Below are positions 1 through 8,278 of a stretch of 64,000 nucleotides of DNA, piece by piece. Under the pieces are notes generated by a model. It did not search any database. It had not been told where the DNA came from and worked only from the letters and a program-made list of their open reading frames with translations. How positions within the stretch are numbered: the first letter of the stretch is position 1; each line of letters begins with the position of its first letter. Both the position numbers and the translations under genes were made by a program. Source of the stretch: CALZFJ01 sp964459845 (GTDB taxonomy: Bacteria; Bacteroidota; Bacteroidia; Bacteroidales; Muribaculaceae); NCBI GenBank assembly GCA_964459845.1, contig CAYWOC010000002.1, positions 1 to 64,000 of the forward strand, read 5' to 3'.

Positions 1-119
1 TGGGCGGGGAAGATGTCAAGAGTATAGTGTAGCCAGTCTGAACATGAAGAATTTGGGGTCAGCTTAATAATGAAATCAGTCATGCAGAGCAGCTAATAAC
101 GAACAATCCAGATAGCGCA

Positions 120-1649
120 TTGACTATATTGGAGCAGATAGAGGCATCCTATCTTAAAACAGACTCTATTAAAGCAAAATTCCATTACCTCAAGGCTTAT
201 GGACACATGAGCTGCAACCGTTCCATGATTGGGGACTCGCTGATTTACTTCGCACATAATTATTATCGAGGGAAGGATATCGTAAAAGATATTCGGAGCG
301 GCACTGCACTTGCATGGTACAAGTTTTGGACAGGCGACACATCTGGCTCAATTGCAATGCTTGATTCCATTGTGGGATTACCCTATGTACCCGACTCTTT
401 AAAGGTTCAAACACTGAGGACACGCGTTTTGCTCGGTGCATCCGAATATCAAGGTCGCCAAATTATACCATTGGCGAAAAGTCTTCATAAACTGGAGTCC
501 GATACGCTGAAAAAGATGGAGGCAAAATATATGCTCATGGAAGGCTATGAATACGCTGAAGAGACGGACTCCGCCTTATTTGTTGTGGACGAACTTATTG
601 ACATTGCGCACAACCACCGCTGGGGCGACAAGCAGTTTCTGTTTATGATTGAAAAAGCACAGCTTCTTACTGAATCAGGGCGCGACGGCGAAAGCGACAG
701 ACTTATCAGCGAGATATTCAGCAAAGCTGGAGCCAATAATGGAGCGGCAGATATGCTCCATTTCCAATATGCAATAAATGCTCTAAACAGAGGTGATGTG
801 AACGAAGCAGAACATCATCTCGAAATAGCCGATAGCCTTGCCAACGAATTAAGAGGTGATGATGACACGTCTTTCCGCAGCTACAGCAATCTGCTTCATG
901 CTATGATTGACTTCAAGCGAGCAGGACTCATAAAACTGATGCATATCAACAGACTAAACAACCGCCAGAGCGAACAGATCAACCGCATGAAAGCCTCCCA
1001 GTGGGAGGCTGAACGCAGTGCGCTGCGTCAGCAAAACCAAGCGATTGCACTGAAAGCCGAAAGCGAGCATAAAACTGCAGTAATCATCATCATAAGTCTT
1101 GCAACGCTTTTGATACTTTGCAGCAGCATATGGATTGCCCGAATGCGCTGTCAGCGTGAACGCGACAACGAGGAACGCATTGAAGCATTGCAGAAAATGA
1201 TAGAGGAGTACAAATCAGCACATGCGCAGAAAGCAGAAAGCTCTGATTCGTCTGCCGTTCGCAGCATAATGCTCAAGCAACTCGGCATAATCAAGATGGT
1301 GGCTGAGACACCGACCGAGCAGAATCGTGAGATGCTGCGGAAAATCTCATCCATCGACGGCGAGACCAACGGTGAGCTTGTGGACTGGGAAAAGGTATTC
1401 GAGATAATAGACAATCTATATTCGGGATTTTACAGCAGACTCCATCAAAAATATGGCAGTCTTCTCAATCCTAAAGAAGAACAGATAATCATACTCCTGA
1501 TGGCGGGATTCTCAACGAAAGAGACAAGTGTGATAACTGGGCAGACAACATCCACAATATACGTCCGCAAATCTTCTATAAGAAAGAAACTCGGAGTGCC
1601 TGAAAAGGAAGACATAGTAGCGTTTCTGAAAAATCGGGAAAAGGATTAA
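120..1649 (+). CDS. TPR-membrane-HTH (LuxR-like) transcriptional regulator, 5' end incomplete
   Basis: This is a membrane-anchored regulator of the type common in Bacteroidota. The N-terminal half (residues 1-270) is helical and TPR-like. A single membrane segment lies at about 320-340 (VIIIISLATLLILCSSIWIA), followed by a charged coiled coil (345-375) and a C-terminal HTH of the LuxR/GerE type (about 450-505, with LNPKEEQIIILLMAGFSTKE and IRKKLGV). The TTG at 120 is not convincing as a start: the frame stays open and protein-like back to a stop at 45-47 with no ATG. The family normally has an export signal, which must lie further upstream. Dropping one base from the G run at 55-58 would join this frame to the one entering from the window edge. 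It is followed by an outer membrane receptor it may control. Confidence 0.8.
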   Translation: MTILEQIEASYLKTDSIKAKFHYLKAYGHMSCNRSMIGDSLIYFAHNYYRGKDIVKDIRSGTALAWYKFWTGDTSGSIAMLDSIVGLPYVPDSLKVQTLRTRVLLGASEYQGRQIIPLAKSLHKLESDTLKKMEAKYMLMEGYEYAEETDSALFVVDELIDIAHNHRWGDKQFLFMIEKAQLLTESGRDGESDRLISEIFSKAGANNGAADMLHFQYAINALNRGDVNEAEHHLEIADSLANELRGDDDTSFRSYSNLLHAMIDFKRAGLIKLMHINRLNNRQSEQINRMKASQWEAERSALRQQNQAIALKAESEHKTAVIIIISLATLLILCSSIWIARMRCQRERDNEERIEALQKMIEEYKSAHAQKAESSDSSAVRSIMLKQLGIIKMVAETPTEQNREMLRKISSIDGETNGELVDWEKVFEIIDNLYSGFYSRLHQKYGSLLNPKEEQIIILLMAGFSTKETSVITGQTTSTIYVRKSSIRKKLGVPEKEDIVAFLKNREKD

Positions 1650-1677
1650 GAGGCTATTAAGTCCCGCCAATGCTTCG

Positions 1678-1743
1678 TTAAGACTTTTAATATAAGCTTC
1701 CACTGATTATCAACAGGTTGCGTATCGCTTATTAAGACTTTTA
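1678..1743. repeat. Direct repeat TTAAGACTTTTA, candidate operator
   Basis: TTAAGACTTTTA occurs at 1678-1689 and again at 1732-1743, and shorter TTAAG copies lie at 1646 and 1657. The second full copy ends two bases before the -33 element of the following promoter. This is a plausible binding site for the upstream HTH regulator; that link is inference from position only. Confidence 0.4.
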
Positions 1744-1745
1744 CA

Positions 1746-1778
1746 TTTGGAGTTAAAATCCTTTTGGGCGTAATTTTG
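1746..1778 (+). promoter_or_regulatory. Bacteroides-type promoter for the outer membrane receptor gene
   Basis: TTTG at 1746-1749 and TAATTTTG at 1771-1778 match the Bacteroides housekeeping consensus with 21 bp between them. Predicted transcription starts about 25 bases before the ATG at 1810. Confidence 0.7.
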
Positions 1779-1809
1779 CATCAGAAAAATAATTAAAAAC
1801 TGATGTGAA

Positions 1810-4131
1810 ATGAAAACAAAAATGAAAAAGATTATTGCTCTCTTAATGGCATTTATGGCTGTGACTACGGCCTACGGCAGAGAAATTTCAGGTAAGGTTG
1901 TCGGAGAAAATAACGCCCCACTCGAATATGTAAATGTCGTGTTGCTCCGCGACTCAGCATATATCACCGGTGCCGTGACAGACCAAACCGGCAAATTTTC
2001 CATCCAGACTGACATCACAGGCAATTTCACCGTAAAGGCTTCCTTTCTCGGGTATGAAAGTTCCAACATCTCAGTCCCAGATTCGGGGAACATAGGGACA
2101 ATAAACCTTACACCAGCCAAGGTCGAACTCGGAGAAGTAGTGGTACATGCCACGCGCCCATCAACTACAATGAAAGGCAATGCGCTCGTCACTAATGTTG
2201 AGGGCAGTCCACTTGCCATTGCTGGTACAGCCAACGATGTTCTAACGCGTGTGCCGATGGTGGTAAGTAACAACGGTACACTGGAAGTATTCGGCAAAGG
2301 CTCACCGGCAATCTACATCAATGGCAGAAAAGTCACAGATCTTCAGGAGCTATCACAGCTCAATTCTCGGGACATAAAAAACATATCTGTTATCACCAAT
2401 CCCGGTGCGTCATACGCAGCTAATGTAAAGTCTGTAATCCTTATCCGCACAAAACCACCGAAAGGCGACGGATTCAGCGGCACTATCCGTACTGACAACG
2501 GTTTTCAGCACTATTTCCGAACAGGGAACTCGCTTGACCTGAAATATCGCACCAGAGGACTTGAAGTGTTCGCAAACTATGGCTGGTGGTACGGCAATGA
2601 CCACGACGACCGTTCAAACGACATGACCACCACCACTTCGGCAAGCACATACAATCAGGCAATACGCACAATAGGCAAACAATCCTACAACGACATGTCA
2701 GGCAAAATAGGCTTCTCATACATCTTCAATGACAAGCACAGCATAGGTGCTTACTATCAGAATAGTTGGAACAGACATCACATCACCGGCACAATTCCAA
2801 GTGAAATATGGCAGAACGGTGTCCTACTTGACCGTTACAATTCCGAAGTCAATAACAAATCGACGGCACTGCCACGCCACAATTTCAATCTCTACTATAA
2901 CGGCACCGTCGGCAAATTCGACTTCGACTTTAATGCGGATTATTTGTGGCACAAAAACAGGGAACTTTCGTTGAACGACGAGCATAGCGAGATGGGAGAT
3001 AACCGTACGGTAAGCACCTCATCCATCAACCGTAACCGCATGTTTGCCGAGAAATTAATTGTCAGCCACCCTATTTGTCACGGAGGGATTAGGCTCGGCG
3101 AAGAATATACAAACACACGCACCACAAATATGTTTACCGCAAACCTTTCGGACATTGCAGATGCCGACAATCGGGTAGATGAAAGCAACATCGCCGCTTT
3201 TGCGGAGTTTGCCCAGCAATTTGGACGCTTCAATATCGAAATCGGGCTTCGCTATGAGCATGTGAAATTTAATTACTACGAGATGCAAGAGCATCACAAA
3301 GAACAGAGCAAGACTTACGACAACCTGTTCCCCTCGCTCAACGTGGCTACGCAGATAGGAAAAATCCACATGGGTCTGAATTATTCCGGCAAGACTGTTC
3401 GACCAGGCTATGGACAACTCGATGGAGCTATCAGTTATATCAACCGGCTTACCTTAGAGACCGGCAATCCCTATCTGAAACCGACAAAAATACAGACAGT
3501 GGAATATATGGCACAGTGGCGCAACTTCTTCGCACAAGTGTCATACACCTACTTCAAGAATGGCGTGTACTCCATCACCGAGCCTTACGGCACTGAAGGG
3601 GAAGCTGCCATTATCAAGACTGCCAACCTTGACCACCGCCACTATCTTCAAGCTTTCGTTGGTGGTCAGTTTCAAGTCGGTGTATGGCAGCCACGCTTAA
3701 ACACAGGTATGATGAAGCAATGGCTCACTCTCCCGGTTTGCGGCAAACCAATGAAAATGAATACACCGGGCATTCTGCTTCAGTGGCAGAATGCGATTCA
3801 TCTTCCTTTTGACATTTGGCTCAATGTAGATGCACAGTTGATGACAGCATCATGGGACAACAACATGAAAGTCTCCAATACTCCATGGTATGTCAATGCC
3901 AAAATATACAAAGGATTTTTCAATAACGCCTTCAGCGTCACACTCGAAGCAAAAGACCTGTTCAACTCGTCGCAAAAGAATGCACTCATGTATAGCGATG
4001 CTGTTCAGATAGTTCAGAAAAATTTTTCCACCGGCCGGTCTGTAATGTTCACTCTCCAGTATCGCTTCAACGCCACACGCAACCGCTACCGTGGCACAGG
4101 TGCAGGCAACTCTGAAAAATCACGTTTTTAA
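1810..4131 (+). CDS. Outer membrane beta-barrel receptor (TonB-dependent receptor-like)
   Basis: This 773-residue protein has a signal peptide (residues 1-23, ending TTAYG), then a carboxypeptidase regulatory-like domain (about 24-95, ISGKVVGENNAPLEYVNV). A plug-like segment follows (about 115-205, with VLTRVPMVV and AIYINGRKVTDLQEL), and the rest is an aromatic-rich barrel ending in a YRF-containing strand plus a short tail. This is the layout of the OMP_b-brl_3 outer membrane family, related to TonB-dependent receptors. The substrate cannot be read from the sequence. It lies directly downstream of an HTH regulator and has its own promoter. The start has a suitable upstream leader and the signal peptide begins at once. 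Confidence 0.85.
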   Translation: MKTKMKKIIALLMAFMAVTTAYGREISGKVVGENNAPLEYVNVVLLRDSAYITGAVTDQTGKFSIQTDITGNFTVKASFLGYESSNISVPDSGNIGTINLTPAKVELGEVVVHATRPSTTMKGNALVTNVEGSPLAIAGTANDVLTRVPMVVSNNGTLEVFGKGSPAIYINGRKVTDLQELSQLNSRDIKNISVITNPGASYAANVKSVILIRTKPPKGDGFSGTIRTDNGFQHYFRTGNSLDLKYRTRGLEVFANYGWWYGNDHDDRSNDMTTTTSASTYNQAIRTIGKQSYNDMSGKIGFSYIFNDKHSIGAYYQNSWNRHHITGTIPSEIWQNGVLLDRYNSEVNNKSTALPRHNFNLYYNGTVGKFDFDFNADYLWHKNRELSLNDEHSEMGDNRTVSTSSINRNRMFAEKLIVSHPICHGGIRLGEEYTNTRTTNMFTANLSDIADADNRVDESNIAAFAEFAQQFGRFNIEIGLRYEHVKFNYYEMQEHHKEQSKTYDNLFPSLNVATQIGKIHMGLNYSGKTVRPGYGQLDGAISYINRLTLETGNPYLKPTKIQTVEYMAQWRNFFAQVSYTYFKNGVYSITEPYGTEGEAAIIKTANLDHRHYLQAFVGGQFQVGVWQPRLNTGMMKQWLTLPVCGKPMKMNTPGILLQWQNAIHLPFDIWLNVDAQLMTASWDNNMKVSNTPWYVNAKIYKGFFNNAFSVTLEAKDLFNSSQKNALMYSDAVQIVQKNFSTGRSVMFTLQYRFNATRNRYRGTGAGNSEKSRF

Positions 4132-4141
4132 CCTCTGCGAT

Positions 4142-4471
4142 ATGAAGAATATTATTATCTCAATCCTCCTCTTGCTGCTGTTCGGCATTGCAGCCAATGC
4201 CAAGCCTCGCTGTCAGGGCTTCAATAATTACGATGACAAGGTGACAATAGTTTTCACCGACGATAATGCTGGGAACAGATACTCAGTTTCCGACGTAATA
4301 CTCATCCCCATTTGGAAAGGCAAAGGATATCAGGCAATATCGGTCAATACGACGGTGAAAGACGGTGTGGCTACCGTAACACTCGTCTTTCCTCACATCA
4401 CCCAATTTTCAAATCCCCAAGTAATACTTCGGATAAACGGAAAGAAAACAAAAATAAAAGTTTGTCAATAG
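4142..4471 (+). CDS. Small exported protein of unknown function
   Basis: 109 residues, starting at the ATG just downstream of the receptor stop; the reading frame is open further 5', but that part overlaps the receptor gene. Residues 1-19 form a signal peptide (KNIIISILLLLLFGIAANA). The mature part is beta-rich and basic at its end (RINGKKTKIKVCQ), with two cysteines. I do not recognise a family. It begins 10 bases after the receptor stop, so it is probably cotranscribed and may be a periplasmic or surface partner of that receptor. No membrane segment is seen beyond the signal. Confidence 0.6.
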   Translation: MKNIIISILLLLLFGIAANAKPRCQGFNNYDDKVTIVFTDDNAGNRYSVSDVILIPIWKGKGYQAISVNTTVKDGVATVTLVFPHITQFSNPQVILRINGKKTKIKVCQ

Positions 4472-4567
4472 ACGAATCACACAATTCAGAACCGTTATTT
4501 TTCTGCCTACTTTTCCACCTGCCACCTACTTTTTTGCAAATAGTCGTAAATATATTGCCCATAAGCA

Positions 4568-4597
4568 TTGCCGAAACAAAAAAAATGTGTAATTTTG
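4568..4597 (+). promoter_or_regulatory. Promoter of tRNA-Ser
   Basis: TTG at 4568-4570 and TAATTTTG at 4590-4597, 19 bp apart, fit the Bacteroides consensus; the mature tRNA begins 28 bases after the -7 element. Confidence 0.6.
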
Positions 4598-4624
4598 CAC
4601 TACCGTTAAGGCAAACGAGGTAAT

Positions 4625-4711
4625 GGAAAGATGCCGGAGTGGCCGATCGGGGCGGTCTCGAAAACCGTTATACAGGTAACTGTATCCAGGGTTCGAATCC
4701 CTGTCTTTCCG
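4625..4711 (+). tRNA. tRNA-Ser (anticodon CGA)
   Basis: A full class II cloverleaf can be folded. Acceptor GGAAAGA pairs with TCTTTCC. The anticodon loop CTCGAAA gives CGA, which reads UCG. There is a long variable arm (ATACAG/CTGTAT), and the T arm is CAGGG-TTCGAAT-CCCTG. The discriminator base is G and CCA is not encoded. The long variable arm together with the anticodon makes serine secure. Confidence 0.95.
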
Positions 4712-4712
4712 C

Positions 4713-4751
4713 AAGAGCAAAAATGGATTTTCTGTTTTTGCTCTTTTTTTT
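4713..4751 (+). terminator. Intrinsic terminator after tRNA-Ser
   Basis: AAGAGCAAAAA (4713-4723) pairs with TTTTTGCTCTT (4735-4745), followed by a T run. Confidence 0.8.
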
Positions 4752-4847
4752 CGTCACATCCAGCAGTTTCGGGTCAGCAACCCACAATAATGTAATAGTG
4801 GTTAAAACATCTGTAATTCATATACACCGTGTTTTATTGCTTTTGTT

Positions 4848-4855
4848 TAACTTTG
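4848..4855 (+). promoter_or_regulatory. -7 element TAACTTTG upstream of the DUF3737 gene
   Basis: A perfect TAnnTTTG lies 49 bases before the ATG at 4905. No clear -33 TTTG is seen at the usual distance. Confidence 0.45.
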
Positions 4856-4904
4856 CATCAAAAACCAAAAACGACAAATCCATTAAAATCAAAATCACAA
4901 AATA

Positions 4905-5771
4905 ATGAAACTGATAAAAGATACCGAGTTCGGAGGCGAACGCCCACTATTTGAATCTCATGGGCTTCGCTTAGAGAATGTAATCATACGCGCCGGCGAG
5001 TCGGCAATCAAAGAATGCAGCGATATCGAAGCGTTCAACTGCCGCTTTGAAGGCAACTACCCATTCTGGCATGTACATGGCTTCACAATCGACCATTGCC
5101 TTTTCGAAGTCGGAGGCCGGTCGGCATTATGGTATTCCGACCATTTGAAGATGACAGACACGATTATCAATGCACCGAAGATGTTTCGTGAAATGGACGA
5201 AATCGACATCGAAAACGTAACGATGAACGATGCCGATGAAGTGTTTTGGCGTTGCAACGGCATCCGCATCAAGAATATCAAATTGCACGGCGGCACCTAC
5301 CCTTTTATGTTCAGCCGCGATATATATATCGACGGATTGGAGAGCGACAGCAAGTATGTGTTCCAATATGTGAAAAATGCAGAAATCCATAATGCAAAAA
5401 TAACAACGAAAGATGCCTTTTGGGAAGTGGAAAATGTCACCATCTACGATTCCATGCTCAATGGCGAGTATCTTGGCTGGCACTCAAAAAATCTGCGTTT
5501 GGTAAACTGCCATATAACCGGCGAGCAGCCGCTATGTTATGCGCACGACCTCATTCTTGAGAACTGCACTTTCGAACCAGATTGCGACCGCGCATTTGAA
5601 TACAGCACACTACATGCCGACATTCGTGGAGCCATCACAAACATTAAGAACCCGACATCAGGACGCATCGTGGCAGATGAAATCGGCTACATCACCATAG
5701 ACAAGAACATTAAGGCACCTGCCGATTGCGAGATTTCTCTCCGCGACAAGCAGACCAGTTTCAACGATTAA
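4905..5771 (+). CDS. DUF3737 family protein, right-handed beta-helix
   Basis: 288 residues with the regular repeats of short strands expected of a right-handed parallel beta-helix (for example FEGNYPFWHVHGFTIDHCLF, then RSALWYSDHLKMTDTII and DEVFWRCNGIRIKNIKLHGG). The length and repeat wording match the DUF3737 family, whose function is not established. The fold is shared with pectate lyases, but no catalytic residues can be argued and there is no signal peptide, so it is probably cytoplasmic. It sits 9 bases ahead of a MalY/PatB enzyme and the two likely form one operon. Confidence 0.8.
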   Translation: MKLIKDTEFGGERPLFESHGLRLENVIIRAGESAIKECSDIEAFNCRFEGNYPFWHVHGFTIDHCLFEVGGRSALWYSDHLKMTDTIINAPKMFREMDEIDIENVTMNDADEVFWRCNGIRIKNIKLHGGTYPFMFSRDIYIDGLESDSKYVFQYVKNAEIHNAKITTKDAFWEVENVTIYDSMLNGEYLGWHSKNLRLVNCHITGEQPLCYAHDLILENCTFEPDCDRAFEYSTLHADIRGAITNIKNPTSGRIVADEIGYITIDKNIKAPADCEISLRDKQTSFND

Positions 5772-5780
5772 TATTGCTAT

Positions 5781-6968
5781 ATGAAATACGACTTTGACCG
5801 GCAAATCTTGCGACGCGGAACAGATTCTTATAAATGGGACAGCGCAGAGAGTGAAAATGTATTGCCTATGTGGGTGGCTGATATGGATTTCCGCACTGCA
5901 CCAGCCATAATCGATGCTTTGCGCCGACGCGTGGAACACGGAATCTTCGGTTACACACGCGTACCCGACAGCTATTACGAGGCTGTGACGAATTGGTTCT
6001 TGCACCGTCATAATTGGGCTATCGACCGAAAATGGATAATCTACACATCGGGGGTAGTTCCAGCCATTTCGGCTGTCATCAAAGCATTGACCGCACATGG
6101 CGATAGGATTCTGGTGCAAACACCAGTTTATAACTGCTTCTTTTCATCCATCCGCAACAATGGGTGTGAAATAGTTTCATCTCCTTTGCGCCTCGCCAAC
6201 GGCACTTATACTATTGATTTTGAAGACTTGGAGCACAAAGCCGCCGACCCGAAAGTGAAAGTGATGCTACTGTGCAATCCCCACAATCCAGCCGGACGGG
6301 TATGGACCCGAGAAGAGCTGATTCGCATAGGCGAAATCTGCATCCGCCACGGAGTTGTGATCATTTCCGATGAAATTCATTGCGAATTGGTTTTCCCGGG
6401 TCACCATTACACTCCGTTTGCTTCCATCTCAGAAGATTTCTTGCGACATTCCGTCACATGCATATCTCCCAGCAAGGCTTTCAACATTGCAGGGTTGCAG
6501 ATTGCGAACATCGTATGTGCCGATGCCGACCATCGGGCAAAAATCGACCGTGCCATCAACGATAATGAGGTATGCGATGTAAATCCATTCGGAGTAACAG
6601 CCACCCAAGCAGCTTATAACGAAGGGGAAGAATGGCTGAATCAACTTATTGAATATATATACGCCAATTATCAATATATGCTTGATTTCTGCCATAGACA
6701 TCTCCCCGAATTTCCCATCACAGTGCTGGAAGGCACTTATCTTGTGTGGATGAACTGCCGCAAACTCGGAATGTCATCCAAGGAACTCGAAGATGAATTG
6801 GTAGCCAAAGTCGGGCTGTGGCTCAATGCCGGAACAATGTACGGTGCTGAAGGCGAAGGATTCATGCGCTGGAATATCGCCTGTCCTCACGCCACTTTAA
6901 CCGAAGGCTTGAAACGCTTTGCGGATTTTGTACATTCCACAAGCAGCAACACGGCAAATATAAGATAA
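5781..6968 (+). CDS. MalY/PatB family PLP-dependent C-S lyase/aminotransferase
   Basis: This is a fold-type I PLP enzyme of 395 residues, the normal size for PatB/MalY cystathionine beta-lyases. Family features include the N-terminal LPMWVADMDF, the cofactor-binding region LLCNPHNPAGRVW and ISDEIHCELVF, the PLP lysine in SPSKAFNIAGLQ, and a C-terminal FMRWNIACP that holds the carboxylate-binding arginine. The likely reaction is cleavage of cystathionine or cystine to a thiol, ammonia and pyruvate, though aminotransferase activity cannot be excluded. It is cytoplasmic and shares an operon with the DUF3737 gene. A terminator follows it. Confidence 0.85.
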   Translation: MKYDFDRQILRRGTDSYKWDSAESENVLPMWVADMDFRTAPAIIDALRRRVEHGIFGYTRVPDSYYEAVTNWFLHRHNWAIDRKWIIYTSGVVPAISAVIKALTAHGDRILVQTPVYNCFFSSIRNNGCEIVSSPLRLANGTYTIDFEDLEHKAADPKVKVMLLCNPHNPAGRVWTREELIRIGEICIRHGVVIISDEIHCELVFPGHHYTPFASISEDFLRHSVTCISPSKAFNIAGLQIANIVCADADHRAKIDRAINDNEVCDVNPFGVTATQAAYNEGEEWLNQLIEYIYANYQYMLDFCHRHLPEFPITVLEGTYLVWMNCRKLGMSSKELEDELVAKVGLWLNAGTMYGAEGEGFMRWNIACPHATLTEGLKRFADFVHSTSSNTANIR

Positions 6969-6990
6969 AACCGCAACAATACACATTATA

Positions 6991-7026
6991 TCCAGCTCAC
7001 AAGGTACCAATTTCATGTGAGCTGGA
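6991..7026. terminator. Terminator between convergent genes
   Basis: TCCAGCTCAC (6991-7000) pairs perfectly with GTGAGCTGGA (7017-7026), followed by TGTATTATTAT. It lies between the rightward PLP enzyme and a leftward glycosyltransferase, so it may serve both. Confidence 0.65.
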
Positions 7027-7048
7027 TGTATTATTATAACGTCTGAAT

Positions 7049-7813
7049 TTATTTTGCATTGAAATATTGTGCCAAATTGAGCAGATACCGCAAGAGCAGC
7101 AAAACGTAAGACGAGCGCACTCCATTATCACGAAGAGCCTTCCGCTTCTCATAGTTGTTCAGGAAAATACGGTTACGCCATTGCGTGCTTATGCCACCCA
7201 TGGACATCGCCACCATATCTATAGGCAAATATTTCGACTTCACAGGAGAGTTCCACAGAAGGCGCACAAACATCTCAAAGTCCCCAGCCGCACGATAGCC
7301 ATCATCATACAATCCATAGCGTTCAAACACACGGCGACGGCAATACATCGACGGATGTGGCGGCGCATAACCTAAGCGCAAACGCCATTTTCTAAAATCA
7401 CTGCCGGAATAATACCTTAAAACTTTATTATCATCGTTTTTCGACACATAATGAATATCGCCATACACCATGTCAAGCTCATCATTTCCAGCCATGACCT
7501 TTACTACATTCTCCACGACTTCATCGTCTGAAAAGACATCATCGGCATGTATCATTCCTATCACTTCACCCGATGCCATGCGTATTCCCTTATTCAAAGC
7601 ATCATACACGCCACCATCAGCTTCGTGCATATAGCGAAGACGACAGCCGAAACGTGATTTCCATTCTGCGACCACAGCTGTGGTCGCATCACCATGGCTT
7701 CCGTCAATTATTATATATTCTATGTTGTCATAAGTTTGGCTATATACACTGCATATAGTGCGCCCGATAACATCAGCACAATCCTTTGCAACCGTAATCA
7801 GGCTCACTTTCAT
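7049..7813 (-). CDS. Glycosyltransferase family 2 (GT-A)
   Basis: A 254-residue GT-A glycosyltransferase starting MKVSLITVAKDCADVIG. The nucleotide-sugar site is visible as YIIIDGSHGDATTAV, followed by ADGGVYDALNKGIRMASGE and the metal-binding IHADD (DxD-like). HPSMYCRRRVFERYG and DFEMFVRL are the usual acceptor-side motifs of the WcaA/PGL type. There is no membrane segment except a weak hydrophobic C-terminus (YVLLLLRYLLNLAQY). The sugar and acceptor are unknown. It is a lone gene, not part of the large polysaccharide operon. Confidence 0.85.
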   Translation of the reverse strand: MKVSLITVAKDCADVIGRTICSVYSQTYDNIEYIIIDGSHGDATTAVVAEWKSRFGCRLRYMHEADGGVYDALNKGIRMASGEVIGMIHADDVFSDDEVVENVVKVMAGNDELDMVYGDIHYVSKNDDNKVLRYYSGSDFRKWRLRLGYAPPHPSMYCRRRVFERYGLYDDGYRAAGDFEMFVRLLWNSPVKSKYLPIDMVAMSMGGISTQWRNRIFLNNYEKRKALRDNGVRSSYVLLLLRYLLNLAQYFNAK

Positions 7814-7864
7814 ATTTGTATCACATTAAAGATGCCACCATGATCACCACACATGACCCTACGT

Positions 7865-8110
7865 TCAGTTCTCATCCTCGAATTCGGTCAATGCGTTCCA
7901 TATTGAATCTTTCGATTCAAAAACCTCCTCTATATATTCCTTGAAACCTGTTTTGGGCGAGTAGTCCAAAACTTCGCACCACTCATTATATGCGTTTTTC
8001 AAATCTGCGTCTTCATTAATCATACGCAAAAACTCACTTTCCACGAAATCAATGCTTCCGTGCTGGTCTATCAACGACTGTATCACGTCTTCTATTTCGA
8101 TATTCATCAT
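7865..8110 (-). CDS. Small acidic protein of unknown function
   Basis: 81 residues, strongly acidic and helical (IEDVIQSLIDQHGSIDFVES, ending TEFEDEN). There is no signal or membrane segment. Two adjacent ATG codons (8110 and 8107) are both possible starts. It lies 51 bases upstream of the glycosyltransferase in the same direction and could be cotranscribed. I do not recognise a family; coding is supported by the even amino acid composition and an isolated open frame. Confidence 0.55.
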   Translation of the reverse strand: MMNIEIEDVIQSLIDQHGSIDFVESEFLRMINEDADLKNAYNEWCEVLDYSPKTGFKEYIEEVFESKDSIWNALTEFEDEN

Positions 8111-8245
8111 GGCAATATTTTTTCTCGTTTCAAATATAGCACATTATCACAGAATATGCACTATAATATTTGTTAAATGCCCACTTTGTAACCGAATCTT
8201 TACATTTTCAGGCATAAACACTCATCTAATATGCTCAATTATGAG

Positions 8246-8253
8246 TAATTTTG
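8246..8253 (+). promoter_or_regulatory. -7 element TAATTTTG for the lipoprotein gene
   Basis: A perfect TAnnTTTG lies 26 bases before the ATG at 8279; no good -33 element is visible. Confidence 0.45.
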
Positions 8254-8278
8254 TGTCATAAATTAAATAATACATAAT

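Noticed and set aside
4639..4905. 88-codon frame starting inside tRNA-Ser
   Set aside because: It runs through the tRNA and its terminator and ends at the DUF3737 start; a chance frame.
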